Shown here one piece after another: positions 26,991 to 36,770 of a stretch of 64,000 nucleotides of DNA; positions within the stretch are counted from its first letter, which is position 1; every line of letters starts with the position of its first letter. Position numbers and translations under genes: made by a program. Origin of the DNA: JAWVFM01 sp963841455 (lineage in GTDB: Bacteria; Actinomycetota; Thermoleophilia; Solirubrobacterales; 70-9); contig CAWJCU010000001.1 in the NCBI GenBank assembly GCA_963841455.1, positions 248,001-312,000 on the forward strand, written 5' to 3'. The notes below the pieces were generated by a model. It worked only from the letters and a program-made list of their open reading frames with translations. It had not been told where the DNA came from and did no database searches.

Positions 26991-28748
26991 CTAGCGCTTC
27001 GCCTTGACGGTCAGCTTGAGCTTCGTCGTCTTGCCCGTGCGGTCGGTGACCTTGACCTTGAACCGGAGCTTCTTGCCGGCGAGCTTCCGCGTCCGCACGA
27101 GCGACTTCTTCACGGCCTTCTCGGCGAGCTTGGTCCCCTTGCCGGTGGCCTTGAGCACTCGCGCCTTCGCCTTCACGAGGTGGCCGCCCCGGATCTTGAC
27201 GCCGCGCTTGGTCGCCTTGCCGCCGGCGAATCGCAGGCCCTTCGGGAGCTTCAGCGCGGTCTTCTTGACCTTCGCCCTGTCGCTCACGACAAGCTTCAGG
27301 TGCGGGCTGTCGGAGGAGGCCCTCGTGACCTTCACACGTGCCTTCGGCTTCGCGTGGCCGCCCCCGCCACCGCCTCCTCCTCCTCCTCCTCCTCCGCCTC
27401 CTCCGCCGCCCCCGCCACCGCCGCCACAGCCCTGGACGGTCGAGGGGACGGTCCCGTGCGTCGCGGCGCCGTTCCAGCCCGTGAAGTCGGTCTGGAACGC
27501 GGGCTGCGCGCCCGCGCAGAGGTCGCGCGAGGTGACGACCAGGCCGTCAGCGGCGAAGTTGAGCACGAAGTGGGCGAGGGGGATGTCGGGGATGTTCATG
27601 AACGCGTTCCCGGGGCCCCTCTGCGGGTCGAGGACGAACGAGCCGAAGAGCTGGATGTGGAGCGGGCCCCGGAGGTCGAGGCCAAGGCGCGGAAGCGTCT
27701 CGCCCGGCGAGGGGTCGGTGAGCACGACGGGGCCCGACAGCGGCTGCGTGAGGAAAGGGGATTCGGCGGTCGCCTGCCCGATGATGGTGGCCGCCGGGCA
27801 GGTCCCCGCCTGGAACGAGGCAAGGGGACACCGGTTGGCCAGCTTGTTGGCGTCGGCACCGACGCCGCTCGGCAGGATGGCGGTCACGTCCCGGACCCCG
27901 GCCTCGCCCGAGTCCTGGTCGACGATGGTCGCGAGGGGGGGATGCGTGGTCGCGGCCGTGTGGCCCTTGGATCCGATCGTCGACGAGAACGTCGGCGAGA
28001 AGTCGAGCGCGGAGCAGTTGGTGGGGGTGTAGCCGGCGGACCCCGCAACGGTCGCGCCGCCGTATGCGTCCGCGTCGAAATTCGTGGTCGACGGCCCACA
28101 GGACGTTGGGTTGCGCGAGAACCCCTTCTTCGGGTTCCCGGCCGATCCGAATAGCGTCACCGTCATCGAGTTGATGTGTGTCGGGAGCCCGGACGAGGTG
28201 TTGGGGATGTTGTTGATGACGCTGTCGAGCCCGTAGTCGGTGGTCCTCAGCTTCACGGCCGACTGGAGGATCACCGGGGGCAGAATCGAGGGCAGTGGCG
28301 GTATCGATACGGGCCGCAGGACGATCCCGAACCGCGCCGGCTCACCCGGCTGCGGCGTCAGGTTGTAGATCGAGCCCGTGATGTTGAGGGTCACGGGGAC
28401 CACCAGCACAGTTATGGTCGCGTTCGTCGTGGTCGAGCCGACCTGTGAGGCGGCCGGGCAGTTGTCGCCGCCCAGCTGGCTCACCGTGCAGAGGGGCGTC
28501 GCGGTTGGGTCGGCCACCTGGCCGGGCGCGAGGTGGACGGTGAGGTCCTTGACGTCGTCGCCACCGAACTCGATGTGGAAGCTGAAGTTGCTGTTGGCGC
28601 CGGCGTCGGTGTTCACCGGCTTGGCGGAGAGGTTGTTCAGCGTGATCGCGGCGTCGGCGTGCGCCGCGAACGCGAGGAGGGCGACGCAGAAGGCAGCGAG
28701 CGCGAGCGCACCCCGCGCGCCCAAGCTCTTCTCCCGCAACCCATCCAT
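26991..28748 (-). CDS. Secreted protein with 23-glycine linker and Lys-rich C-terminal domain
   Basis: 585 residues. Signal peptide at residues 9-34 (ALALAAFCVALLAFAAHADA). The long N-terminal part (about 35-440) is an extracytoplasmic, Cys-containing domain with segments such as GGDDVKDLTVHLAPGQVADP, CTVSQLGGDNCPAASQVGST and TCPAATIIGQATAESPFL, which occur in secreted proteins of Solirubrobacterales-type genomes. Then come 23 consecutive glycines (27357-27425) and a Lys/Arg-rich domain (VKVTRASSDSPHLKLVVSDR, LAGKKLRFKVKVTDRTG) that looks like a beta-sandwich for wall or polyanion binding. Function is unknown. The start at 28748 follows the signal-peptide boundary; the frame is also open far upstream, artificially joined with the LCP gene. 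Confidence 0.7.
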   Translation of the reverse strand: MDGLREKSLGARGALALAAFCVALLAFAAHADAAITLNNLSAKPVNTDAGANSNFSFHIEFGGDDVKDLTVHLAPGQVADPTATPLCTVSQLGGDNCPAASQVGSTTTNATITVLVVPVTLNITGSIYNLTPQPGEPARFGIVLRPVSIPPLPSILPPVILQSAVKLRTTDYGLDSVINNIPNTSSGLPTHINSMTVTLFGSAGNPKKGFSRNPTSCGPSTTNFDADAYGGATVAGSAGYTPTNCSALDFSPTFSSTIGSKGHTAATTHPPLATIVDQDSGEAGVRDVTAILPSGVGADANKLANRCPLASFQAGTCPAATIIGQATAESPFLTQPLSGPVVLTDPSPGETLPRLGLDLRGPLHIQLFGSFVLDPQRGPGNAFMNIPDIPLAHFVLNFAADGLVVTSRDLCAGAQPAFQTDFTGWNGAATHGTVPSTVQGCGGGGGGGGGGGGGGGGGGGGGGGHAKPKARVKVTRASSDSPHLKLVVSDRAKVKKTALKLPKGLRFAGGKATKRGVKIRGGHLVKAKARVLKATGKGTKLAEKAVKKSLVRTRKLAGKKLRFKVKVTDRTGKTTKLKLTVKAKR

Positions 28749-28817
28749 GTCCCGCAGCCTCGGGGGATCATAGAGGCGCGGGGTGGGCGCACGAGCCACT
28801 GCGATACTTGACGCGCA

Positions 28818-29111
28818 ATGCCCATCTACGAGTACCGCTGCCGCAACGGCCACACCTTCGAGGTCTTCCAGAGCATGTCCGACGACCCGGTGCGCAAGTG
28901 CGAGGAGTGCGGCGCACCCGTGGAGCGGGTCTTCCACCCCGTGGCGGTCCACTTCAAGGGCTCGGGCTTCTACACGACCGACTACGCGAAAAAGGGAGCG
29001 AAGGGGGCGGAGTCGGACGGGGGGGCGAAGGACGCGTCCTCGGCCGACGCAAAGAAGGACGGGTCGGCGAAGGAGAAGAAGCCCGAAAAGTCGGCGAAGA
29101 AGTCCGACTGA
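28818..29111 (+). CDS. FmdB family zinc ribbon protein
   Basis: 97 residues. MPIYEYRCRNGHTFEVFQSM with CEECGAPVERVF forms the FmdB/regulatory zinc-ribbon (C-x-C...CxxC), followed by HFKGSGFYTTDY, the conserved end of the family domain. The remaining 40 residues are a low-complexity Lys/Ala/Ser tail. FmdB was first proposed as a regulator of formamidase; in most genomes the role is unknown. It lies between the minus-strand secreted gene and the LCP gene, transcribed in the opposite direction. Confidence 0.88.
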   Translation: MPIYEYRCRNGHTFEVFQSMSDDPVRKCEECGAPVERVFHPVAVHFKGSGFYTTDYAKKGAKGAESDGGAKDASSADAKKDGSAKEKKPEKSAKKSD

Positions 29112-29128
29112 CGCCGCCGAACGCGCGG

Positions 29129-30356
29129 CTAGCCCGTCGGGGCGGGGCTGCAGGCCGGGTCGCCCGGGGGGTCGTGGCCCAGGAACTGCTTGACCGCCCG
29201 CAGGCACTCCGCGTGCGAGACGACCAGGTTGCCCGCCGCGTCGGTGCTCGAGGGCTTCAGCACGTCGGCGCCCGAGGTCCCCGAGATCGCGGCCGAGAAG
29301 ACCAGCTGCGGCAGCGTGAGGGCGCCCATGTCGCTGACGAACGCCTTCGGCGCGTTCCAGGCGATGAACGGGCCGTGGAGGAAGTTGTAGGGGAGGCGCA
29401 GCGGGTCGGTGAGGCGGCTCTTGATGCCGTTGAGGACGATCTGCTGGAACTGCGCGCGTTCGATGTCGCTGCCCGTGAACTGGCCGTGGCCGCAGGTGTT
29501 CTCGCGCGTGCGGGCGAGCGTCAGCGCCTGGTCGGCGTCGAGCGTGTGGGTGCCCTTGTCGAGCTTCAGGCTGAAGCCGCCCTGCGAGGCGCCGCCGGAG
29601 ATGTCGGAGCAGACCTTCTCGGGCAGGTCGACCTCGACGCCCCCGATCGAGTTGATGAAGTCGCGGAAGCCGTTGAAGTCGACGATCGCGATGTGGTCGA
29701 TCGGCATGCCGAGGAAGTTCTCGATCGTCTTGATCGTCAGCTTCGCTCCGCCGAAGGCGTAGGCGGAGTTGATCTTCTGCGCCGCCCTGGCCGGGGATCG
29801 TCGCGAGCGTGTCGCGGGGGATCGAGAGCTTGCGGAACGTCGTCGCGCCCGCGCGCACCAGGAGGATCGTGTCGGAGCGGTAGGGGAGGCAGGTCTTCGG
29901 CGGCGTCTCCCCGCGGCTCGCGGCCTTCACGCAGTGCTCGGGCGTCGCCTCGCCCTTCGACGCGAGCCCCGACGGACGCACGTCGGTTCCGAGCACGAGG
30001 ATGGTCTGCGGGTCGACCGCGAGGAACGGGTTGCCGTTCAGCAGGTCGTCGACCCCGCCCGCGAGCTTCGAGCTCTGGATCTGCGCCGAGATGGCGAACA
30101 GCACGATGCTGAGCAGGATCCATCCGAGCGCCGCGATCCCCACCCACTTGAGGACGCGGCGCCACGTCGGCTTCGGCGCGCCGGGAAGCTTCGGCTCCCT
30201 GGGCCCCGTGTCCTTCGGCTTCTTCGAGGAGCCGGTGAGCCGATCGCGCAGCCCCGAGACGTCAGGTGGGTGCCAACCCGAGAAGAGGCCGCGGCGGGAC
30301 TTGTAGACCTTGTACTCCGGGCGTTCGGGCTGACCCCGGGGGTCGTCGGGAGGCAT
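29129..30356 (-). CDS. LytR-CpsA-Psr (LCP) family cell wall glycopolymer transferase, frameshifted
   Basis: Joined length about 408 residues. Residues 65-95 form the TM anchor (VGIAALGWILLSIVLFAISA). The LCP domain starts with TILVLGTDVRP and RSDTILLVRAG, then KLSIPRDTLATIPGQG. At about 29780-29787 one extra base shifts the frame; removing it gives GQGAQKINSAYAFGGAKLTI, and the protein continues with IENFLGMPIDHIAIVDFNGF, INSIGGVEVDLPEKVCSD and ADQALTLARTRENTCGHGQF (the catalytic Arg and Asp region). LCP proteins attach wall glycopolymers to peptidoglycan or galactan from polyprenyl-phosphate carriers. Without the correction the first half fuses artificially into the downstream secreted-protein frame. 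Confidence 0.85.
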
Positions 30357-30378
30357 CGGGGGTTATGAATACTCGTTG

Positions 30379-31360
30379 ATGGCTGAGACGATTGGAGTCG
30401 ACCTCGGCGGGACCAAGATGGCGGTGGGCGTCACCGACGGCGAGTGTCGAGCTGCTTTACCGTTCGACGGCGCCGAGCGTGGGCCTCCATCAGGACGAGG
30501 TGCTCGCCACGCTCGAGCGCCAGCTCCGCGCGGCGCTCGAGGCGCGCCCCCAGGCCGAGGCGATCGGGCTCGGGATCCCGTGCACGATCGACCGGAAGCG
30601 CGGGGTCGCTATCGAGGCCGTGAACCTCGACCTGGCGGACGTTCCGATCCGGGACCTCATCTCCGAGCGCCTCGGGCTACCCACTTCATCGACAACGACG
30701 CCAACGTGGCGGCGATCGCCGAGCACCTGTTCGGCGCCGGGCGCGGTGCCCGCGACCTCGTCCTCCTGACGCTCGGCACCGGCATCGGGGGCGGCCTCAT
30801 CCTCGACGGGAAGCCCTACAGGGGGTCGATCGGTGCCGGCGGCGGAGCTCGGCCACATGGTCATCGACAAGGACGGCCCGCGCTGCCAGGGGAACTGCCC
30901 GAACCGCGGCTGCCTGGAGGCGCTCGCCTCGGGCACCGCGCTCGGGCGAGAGGGCGCCGCGGTCGGCGGAGCGCGAGCCGGAATCGGCGCTCGGGCGGCT
31001 GCGGCGCCGGCGGGCAGGCGATCGACGGCACGGACGTGACGGCCGCGGCCCTGGCCGGCGACGAGGCCGCCGTCGGGGCCGTCGCGGACGATCGGGCGCA
31101 ACCTGGGGGTCGGCCTCGCGAGCTACGCCAACATCTTCAACCCCGACGTGATCGTGATCGGGGGCGGCGTCATCGCCGCGGGCGATCTGCTTCTGGAGCC
31201 GGCGCGCCAGGAGCTCCGCGCCCGGGCGCTGCGGCCGATGAACGAGGTGGAGGTCGAAGGCGGCCGACGCTCGGGCCCCGACGCCGGGATGATCGGTGCC
31301 GCGGCGCTGGCCGCGCTCGAGCTGGCAGAGGACAGGCCGCTAGCGTGGCCGGACGCCTGA
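30379..31360 (+). CDS. ROK family sugar kinase (glucokinase-like), several frameshifts
   Basis: Reads MAETIGVDLGGTKMAVGVTD (phosphate-binding start of ROK kinases) from ATG 30379, then after frame changes near 30452, 30680, 30838, 30960-31010 and 31085: LGIPCTIDRKRGVAIEAVNL, FIDNDANVAAIAEHLFGAG, VLLTLGTGIGGGLILDGKP, ELGHMVIDKDGPRCQGNCPN with RGCLEALASG (the ROK zinc motif CxxNxxGCxE), and VIVIGGGVIAAGDLLLEPAR. In order these reconstruct a complete ~325-residue glucokinase that phosphorylates glucose with ATP. The number of frame changes in 1 kb is high, yet each fragment is conserved to its edge, which argues for sequence errors. Its end overlaps the rsmI start by 16 bases. Confidence 0.75.
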
Positions 31361-32169
31361 CCGTCTGCCCGACGCCGATCGGCAACCTCGAGGACCTCTC
31401 GCCTCGGGCGCGGCGAGCGCTCACGGAGGCCGACCTCGTCGCCTGCGAGGACACCCGCCGCGCAGGACGCCTCTACGAGCGGCTCGAGCTCGAGCACCCG
31501 AGGCTCGTCTCCTACCACGAGGGAAACGAGGCCGAGCGCGCTCCCGCGCTCGCACAGGAGATCGAGCGCGGCGCCAAGGTGACGCTGGTCAGCGACGCGG
31601 GCACCCCCGTGATCTCCGACCCCGGCTACCGCCTCGTACGCGCCTGCGTCGAGCGTGGGCTCGACCTCGAGGTGCTGCCGGGGCCGTCGGCGATCATCAC
31701 CGCGCTCGTGGCCTCCGGCCTACCGGTCGACCGGTGGCGCTTCGAGGGATTCTTCCCCCGGCGCGGGGGCGAGCTCGAGCGCGTGCTCGCCGCGCCCGAG
31801 ACGGTGGTGGCGTTCGAATCGCCGCGCCGCCTGCCGGACTCGCTCGCCGCCCTCGCCGCCCTCGCCCCCGACCGCGAGGCGGCGGTCTGCCGCGAGCTCA
31901 CGAAGATGCACGAAGAGGTCGCCAGGGGGACGCTGGGAGAGCTCGCCCGCCGCTTTCGGGGTGAGGCCCGCGGCGAGATCGTCGTCGTGATCGCGCCCGC
32001 CGAGCGGGCGCCCGACCGAGTCGACCTCGCGTTCGCCGTCGACGCGCTGCGGCGACTCGTGCAGGCCGGCGCCCGCCCGCGCGCGGCCGCCGGGGTCGTG
32101 GCGGCCCTCACCGGCACGCGAGCAAACCAGCTCTACAGCGAGCTGACCGGGCGCGCCCCGCGCGAGTGA
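31345..32169 (+). CDS. rsmI: 16S rRNA (cytidine(1402)-2'-O)-methyltransferase RsmI
   Basis: 274 residues, normal length. The tetrapyrrole-methylase-like fold begins LTVCPTPIGNLEDLSPRARR, with VACEDTRRAGRLYERL, VTLVSDAGTPVISDPGYRLV (SAM-binding loop), VLPGPSAIITALVASGLPVD and FEGFFPRRGGE, and ELTKMHEEVARGTLGEL near the end. The enzyme 2'-O-methylates C1402 in the decoding centre of 16S rRNA with SAM. GTG start at 31345, overlapping the end of the ROK gene by 16 bases, so the two are probably co-transcribed. No frameshift is seen in this gene although it lies in the indel-rich region. Confidence 0.93.
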   Translation: MAGRLTVCPTPIGNLEDLSPRARRALTEADLVACEDTRRAGRLYERLELEHPRLVSYHEGNEAERAPALAQEIERGAKVTLVSDAGTPVISDPGYRLVRACVERGLDLEVLPGPSAIITALVASGLPVDRWRFEGFFPRRGGELERVLAAPETVVAFESPRRLPDSLAALAALAPDREAAVCRELTKMHEEVARGTLGELARRFRGEARGEIVVVIAPAERAPDRVDLAFAVDALRRLVQAGARPRAAAGVVAALTGTRANQLYSELTGRAPRE

Positions 32170-32293
32170 CCATATGAAGGATCCTTAACGGTGCGTACGC
32201 AGGGCAGCGATTAGGATCCCCCTCGCGAACTAGGATCACGGTCGCGAGGAGTGTGACGCGCCGGGGCGGAGTCCTCGGCCGGGAACGGAGAGG

Positions 32294-32365
32294 ATGTCCG
32301 CGCGCCGCGACAAATCGAGGCTGGCTATCAAGGGGACGAGAGGAGCGACGACGGCGGTCCGTTGA
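32294..32365 (+). CDS. Possible 23-codon leader peptide coupled to the first MCE gene
   Basis: Reads MSARRDKSRLAIKGTRGATT then AVR and stop. A GGAGAGG ribosome site is 2-8 nt before the ATG. The stop TGA (32363-32365) overlaps the TTG start of the first MCE gene as TTGA, the same four-base coupling style that links the rest of the operon (ATGA, GTGA). It could be a leader peptide that delivers ribosomes to a weak TTG start, or the true N-terminus of the first MCE protein if an indel is present here. Very basic, no membrane segment. Weakly supported. Confidence 0.35.
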   Translation: MSARRDKSRLAIKGTRGATTAVR

Positions 32366-33739
32366 CGCTCGTCGAGGAAACCACTGCTCCGACGCGGAAG
32401 TCGCGGCTGGCGCGTGTCGTCGCGCTCGCCGCCCTGATCGTCGCGTTCATCCTCGTCGTCTACGTCCTCTTCTTCTCCGGCGGCGGCGGCCGGACGTACC
32501 ACCTCCTGTTCCAGAACGGCGGCCAGCTGGTCCCGGGAAACCAGGTTCTCGTCGCCGGACAGCCGATCGGCAGCGTCGACTCGATCAGCCTCACCGACAA
32601 CGCGCAGGCCGACGTGACGGTCTCGATGGACGTGCCCCTGCGCGAGGGCACGGTCGCGGTGATCCGCACCACCTCGCTCTCCGGCGTCGCCAACCGCTAC
32701 ATCTCGATCACCCCGGCCCCGAACAACGCGCAAGGAGCTGCCGAGCGGGTCGACGCTCCACGGCGAGAGCACCGTGGCGCCGGTCGACCTCGACCAGCTC
32801 TTCAACACCTTCAATCCGCGCACGCGGCAGGGACTGCGCGACTTCATCAAGGGCAACGCCCAGATCTACGCCGGCGCCGCGCCGCAGGCGAACAAGACCT
32901 ACAAGTACTTCGCGCCCGCGCTCGACTCGAGCCAGCGCCTCCTCGCCGAGCTGACCGCGCGACCAGCGGACCTTCACGCGCTTCATCGTCGCGAGCGGAA
33001 GCGTGCTCACGGCGATCGGCCAGCGCGGGAACGACCTGACCAACCTCGTCTCCCACGCCAACACGACCCTCGGCGCGATCGCGAGCCAGAACCAGGCCCT
33101 CGACCAGACGCTCGTGAAGCTCCCGCCCACCCTGCGCGAGGCGAACACGACCTTCGTCAACCTCCGCGCGGCGCTCGACGACCTCGATCCCCTCGTCAAC
33201 GCGGCGAAGCCGGCGACGAAGGACCTGCCGACGTTCCTGCGCAACCTGCGGCCGGTCGCCGAGCGCTCCGTGCCGGTGTTCACCGATCTCGCGACCGCGC
33301 TGCGCAAGCCCGGGAAGAACAACGACCTCGTCGCGGCGCTGCGGGGGCTGCCGAAGCTGGAGAAGAACGCCGCGACGGCCAGCCCCCACGCGGTGGCGGC
33401 GATCAACGCATCGCTGCCGACGATCTCGTTCGCCCGGCCCTACAGCCCGGAGCTCGCCGGGTTCATCACCAAGTTCGGCCAGGCGACGTCGTACTACGAC
33501 GCCAACGGCCACTACTTCCGCGTCCAGCCCGGCGACACCGGGCCTCTTCGCCTACAACAGCGGCACCCAGCAGCTCGACCCGATCCCGCCGACGGCCGCA
33601 GTACCGGGACTCCAGACGGGCGTCTATACGCGCTGCCCGGGCGGCGGCGACCCAGCCGATCGCGGGCTCCAACCCATTCCTCGACGACGGCGCCCTCATC
33701 GGCGCGTGTAACCCCAGCGACGTGCCCCCGGGGCCATGA
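32362..33739 (+). CDS. MCE/MlaD family protein 1 of 6, frameshifted
   Basis: First gene of the MCE cluster. The start is TTG 32362 (MTLVEETTAPTRKSRLARVV) with a TM anchor at about residues 17-38, then the MCE domain (TYHLLFQNGGQLVPGNQVLV, AGQPIGSVDSISL, SGVANRYISITPAP). MCE domains form hexameric rings or tubes that shuttle lipids across the envelope. The helical C-terminal region continues (VDLDQLFNTFNPRTRQGLRD, LVSHANTTLGAIASQNQALD). Frame changes near 32735, 32965, 33543 and 33640 each correspond to one extra base, mostly in a short G, C or A run; removing them gives one continuous protein of about 458 residues. The stop overlaps the next ATG (ATGA). Confidence 0.85.
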
Positions 33740-35325
33740 AGCGCGCCATCGCAATCCTCCTCGCGCTCTGCGCCCTCGGCGCGCTCGCCGCATTCGGCCC
33801 CTTCGGCGGCGGCGGGTCCGACTACGTGGTCCGCGCCTACTTCGACAACGGCGACTTCGTCGTCAACGGGGAGGACGTGCGGATCGCCGGAGCGAAGGTC
33901 GGCTCCGTCGTCGGCGAGGCGGTCTCGCTGCCGGGCGAGCCCGTTCATGCCGACGGGACGCCCGACCCCGGGAAGGCGCGTGATCGAGCTCAAGATCACC
34001 GACGCCGGCTTCCAGGACTTCCGCCGCGACGCGTCGTGCACGGTGCGCCCGCAGTCGCTCCTCGGCGAGAAGTTCATCGACTGCTCGCCGACGAAGCCAC
34101 GCGCGCCCGGAACGCCCGAGCCGCCGCCGCTGAAGAAGATCCCGAGCGACGCCAAGTACGGCGCGGGCCAGTACTTCCTGCCGCTGGAGAACAACGGCCA
34201 CATCGTCGACATCGACATCGTCCAGAACATCAACCGGCTGCCGTTCGCCGACCGGTTCCGCATCATCATCAACGAGCTCGGCGCCGGGCTCGCGGCCCGC
34301 GGCCAGACGCTGAACGCCGTCATCAAGCGCGCGGATCCCGCGCTGCGCGAGACCGACCAGGTGCTCCACATCCTCGCCGGCCAGAACCAGGTGCTGGCGA
34401 AGCTCGCGGCGGACTCCGACACGGTCCTCGCCCCGCTCGCCCGCGAGCGCCGCCACGTGTCCGGGTTCATCGCCAACGCCGGCGAGACCGCGCAGGCGAC
34501 TGCCGAGCGCAGCGCCGACCTCGAGGCAGGCTTCCAGAAGTTCCCGCTCTTCCTCCGAAACCTGCAATCGACCAACACCCAGCTCAAGCGGTTCGCCGAC
34601 CAGGCGACGCCCGTGTTCGCCGACCTCGGCGCCGCGGCGCCGACGCTCACGAAGCTGACCAAGCAGACAGCGCCGTTCGCCAGCGCGACCGAGACGTCGC
34701 TGCTCAGCCTCGGCGACGCCGCCGCGAAGAGCACGAAGCCGCTCGTTCAGTCGGATCCGGTCGTCGTCGACCTGCGGGACCTCTCGAGGGCGACGGTGCG
34801 CCCTCCAAGAACCTCGACAAGCTGCTCTCGACCCTGAAGCTCACCGGCGGCGACCAGCAGCTCCTCAAGTTCATCTACAACACCGCCGGCTCGGTCAACG
34901 GCTTCGACAAGTTCGGGCACTTCCTGCGGGCGAACCTTCTCGTACGAACTGCGTCGACTACGTGATCGTGCCCGCCTCGGGCTGCGGCGCCAACTTCACC
35001 GGCCCCGGCTCGGCGAGCGGCATCGCAGTCGCCGCGTCGCGCATCGACGCGACGCGGCGCGATCCGCCCCGCGCCGCCGGGAGCGTGCCGGCGACGAAGG
35101 CGAAGGCCGGCGCGGCGAGCGCGGCGACCCGCAGCACGCTGCGCGGCGCGGCCCACGTACTGCAGTTCCTCGTCGGCGGCGAGCGGCGCCAACCGCCTCC
35201 GGCACCACCGCCACGGCGGCGTGGCCGCCGGCGGAACGGTGCATCAGCCGCGATCGGGACGCGGCGGTGTGCCCCTGGGCCCGACGCCCCAGCCGGGCCA
35301 GCAAGTCCCGGGAGGCACGGGATGA
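33736..35325 (+). CDS. MCE/MlaD family protein 2 of 6, frameshifted
   Basis: Starts MKRAIAILLALCALGALAAF, a hydrophobic anchor or signal, then the MCE domain: YVVRAYFDNGDFVVNGEDVR, IAGAKVGSVVGEAVSL and, after a frame change near 33978, VIELKITDAGFQDFRRD. The helical part has IVQNINRLPFADRFRIIINE, VLHILAGQNQVLAKLAADSD. Further changes near 34785-34805 and 34940 are followed by NLDKLLSTLKLTGGDQQLLK and YVIVPASGCGANFTGPG. The C-terminal ~100 residues are low-complexity Ala/Pro/Gly, read in the frame that ends at the TGA 35323-35325, which overlaps the next ATG. It probably forms one ring of a mixed MCE hexamer with the other five products. Confidence 0.78.
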
Positions 35326-36770
35326 GGCGCGGGGGCATCGCCGCCTCCTTCGCGGCGAGCCCGACGCTGGTCGGCGCGATCACGACGCTCATCGCGGTGG
35401 TGGCGGTCTTCCTCGCCTACAACGCGAACCACGGCCTCCCGTTCGTCGCCAGCTACCGGATCTCGGCGATCGTCCCGAACGCGCAGTCGCTCGTGCCGGG
35501 CAACGAGGTGCGCATCGGCGGCGTTCTCGTCGGCACGGTCGAGGAGATCACGCCGATCCAGCGCCCCGACGGCGGCGTCGACGCCAAGCTCGACCTGAGG
35601 CTCGATCAGAGCGCGAAGCCGATCCCGGTCAACTCCACGGTCGTCATCAGGGCGAAGTCCGCCCTCGGCCTCAAGTACCTCGAGATCAACAAGGGCGACT
35701 CGTCGAAGAGCTACCCCGACGGCGCGACGATCTCGCGCAAGCACGCCAAGCCCGAGACCATCGACCTCGACCAGGTCCTGAACACGTTCAACGAGCCCAC
35801 GCGGCTCGCCATCCAGCGCAACCTGCTCGAGTTCGGCAACGCGCTGATCGGCCGCGGGCCGGCGATCAACGAGGCGATCGGCAACCTGAAGCCGCTGCTC
35901 AACCGGCTACGCCCGGTCATGCGCGTGCTGGCGTCGCCGCGAACCGGCCTCGCGGAGTTCTTCCGCGCGCTCGAGGCAACCTCGGCCGAGGTCGCTCCGG
36001 TGGCCGAGACCCAGGCGCGCCTGTTCGTCTCCCTGGACACGACGTTCCGCGCCTTCGCCAGCATCGCGCGCCCGTTCCTGCAGGAGACGATCTCGAAGAC
36101 GCCGCCCACGCTCGACACGGCGAACCGGGCGCTGCCGGTGATCCGCCCGTTCCTCGCCCACTCGGCGACGCTGTTCGCCGACCTGCGCCCCGGCGTGCGC
36201 GCGCTCACCGAGGCGGCGCCGGTGCTCTCGCGGGCGATCACCGTCGGCATCCCGGCGCTGCGCCGCTCGCCGGCCCTCAACGCGCAGCTTCCGCCGACCG
36301 CCAACAGCCTGCTCGCCTTCTCGCAGGACGCCGGCGTCCGCAACGGGATCGACCGCCTGACGAAGTCGAACGAGAAGGACCTCGGCCCGCTCCTCAGCTT
36401 CGTCACGCCGGCTCAGACGCGTCTGCAACTACGCGACGCTCCTGTTCCGCAACGCGGCGAACGCGCTGAGCCTCGGCGACGGCGGTCGGGAACTGGCAGC
36501 GCTTCATCCTGTTCCAGACCCCGCAGGGGCCGAACAACGAGGGCGCCCCTGCGAGCAAGCCGGCGAACGGCGGCGGGCCGGTCCCCGACGCCAACTACCT
36601 CCACGCGAACCCGTACCCGAACACGGCTGCTCCGGGGCAGACGCATGCGAGTGCGAGGCCGGGCAACGAGCCCTTCATCGAAGGGCAAGACAGGTCATCG
36701 GCAACGTTCCCGGCAACCAGGGCATCGTGACGCCGGGCAGATCCCGTCCCAGCTCCACGCGAAGCCATGA
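35322..36770 (+). CDS. MCE/MlaD family protein 3 of 6, frameshifted near the C-terminus
   Basis: Starts MRRGGIAASFAASPTLVGAI with a TM helix to about residue 35, then the clearest MCE domain of the cluster: YRISAIVPNAQSLVPGNEVR, IGGVLVGTVEEITPI, ALGLKYLEINKGDSSKSYPD. The helical segment continues unbroken to about residue 365 (LLEFGNALIGRGPAINEAIG, LFVSLDTTFRAFASIARPFL). Two or more indels after 36415 then scramble the C-terminal tail; in other frames it reads CNYATLLFRNAANALSLGDG, PNNEGAPASKPANGG and VIGNVPGNQGIVTPG, and the end is QIPSQLHAKP before TGA 36768-36770, which overlaps the next ATG. Confidence 0.88.
   Translation: MRRGGIAASFAASPTLVGAITTLIAVVAVFLAYNANHGLPFVASYRISAIVPNAQSLVPGNEVRIGGVLVGTVEEITPIQRPDGGVDAKLDLRLDQSAKPIPVNSTVVIRAKSALGLKYLEINKGDSSKSYPDGATISRKHAKPETIDLDQVLNTFNEPTRLAIQRNLLEFGNALIGRGPAINEAIGNLKPLLNRLRPVMRVLASPRTGLAEFFRALEATSAEVAPVAETQARLFVSLDTTFRAFASIARPFLQETISKTPPTLDTANRALPVIRPFLAHSATLFADLRPGVRALTEAAPVLSRAITVGIPALRRSPALNAQLPPTANSLLAFSQDAGVRNGIDRLTKSNEKDLGPLLSFVTPAQTRLQLRDAPVPQRGERAEPRRRRSGTGSASSCSRPRRGRTTRAPLRASRRTAAGRSPTPTTSTRTRTRTRLLRGRRMRVRGRATSPSSKGKTGHRQRSRQPGHRDAGQIPSQLHAKP

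Noticed and set aside
26991..30356. Apparent 1121-residue fusion of LCP and polyglycine protein
   Set aside because: It arises from the single-base error in the LCP gene; the middle part is antisense to FmdB and frame-shifted LCP, and the downstream protein has its own signal peptide.
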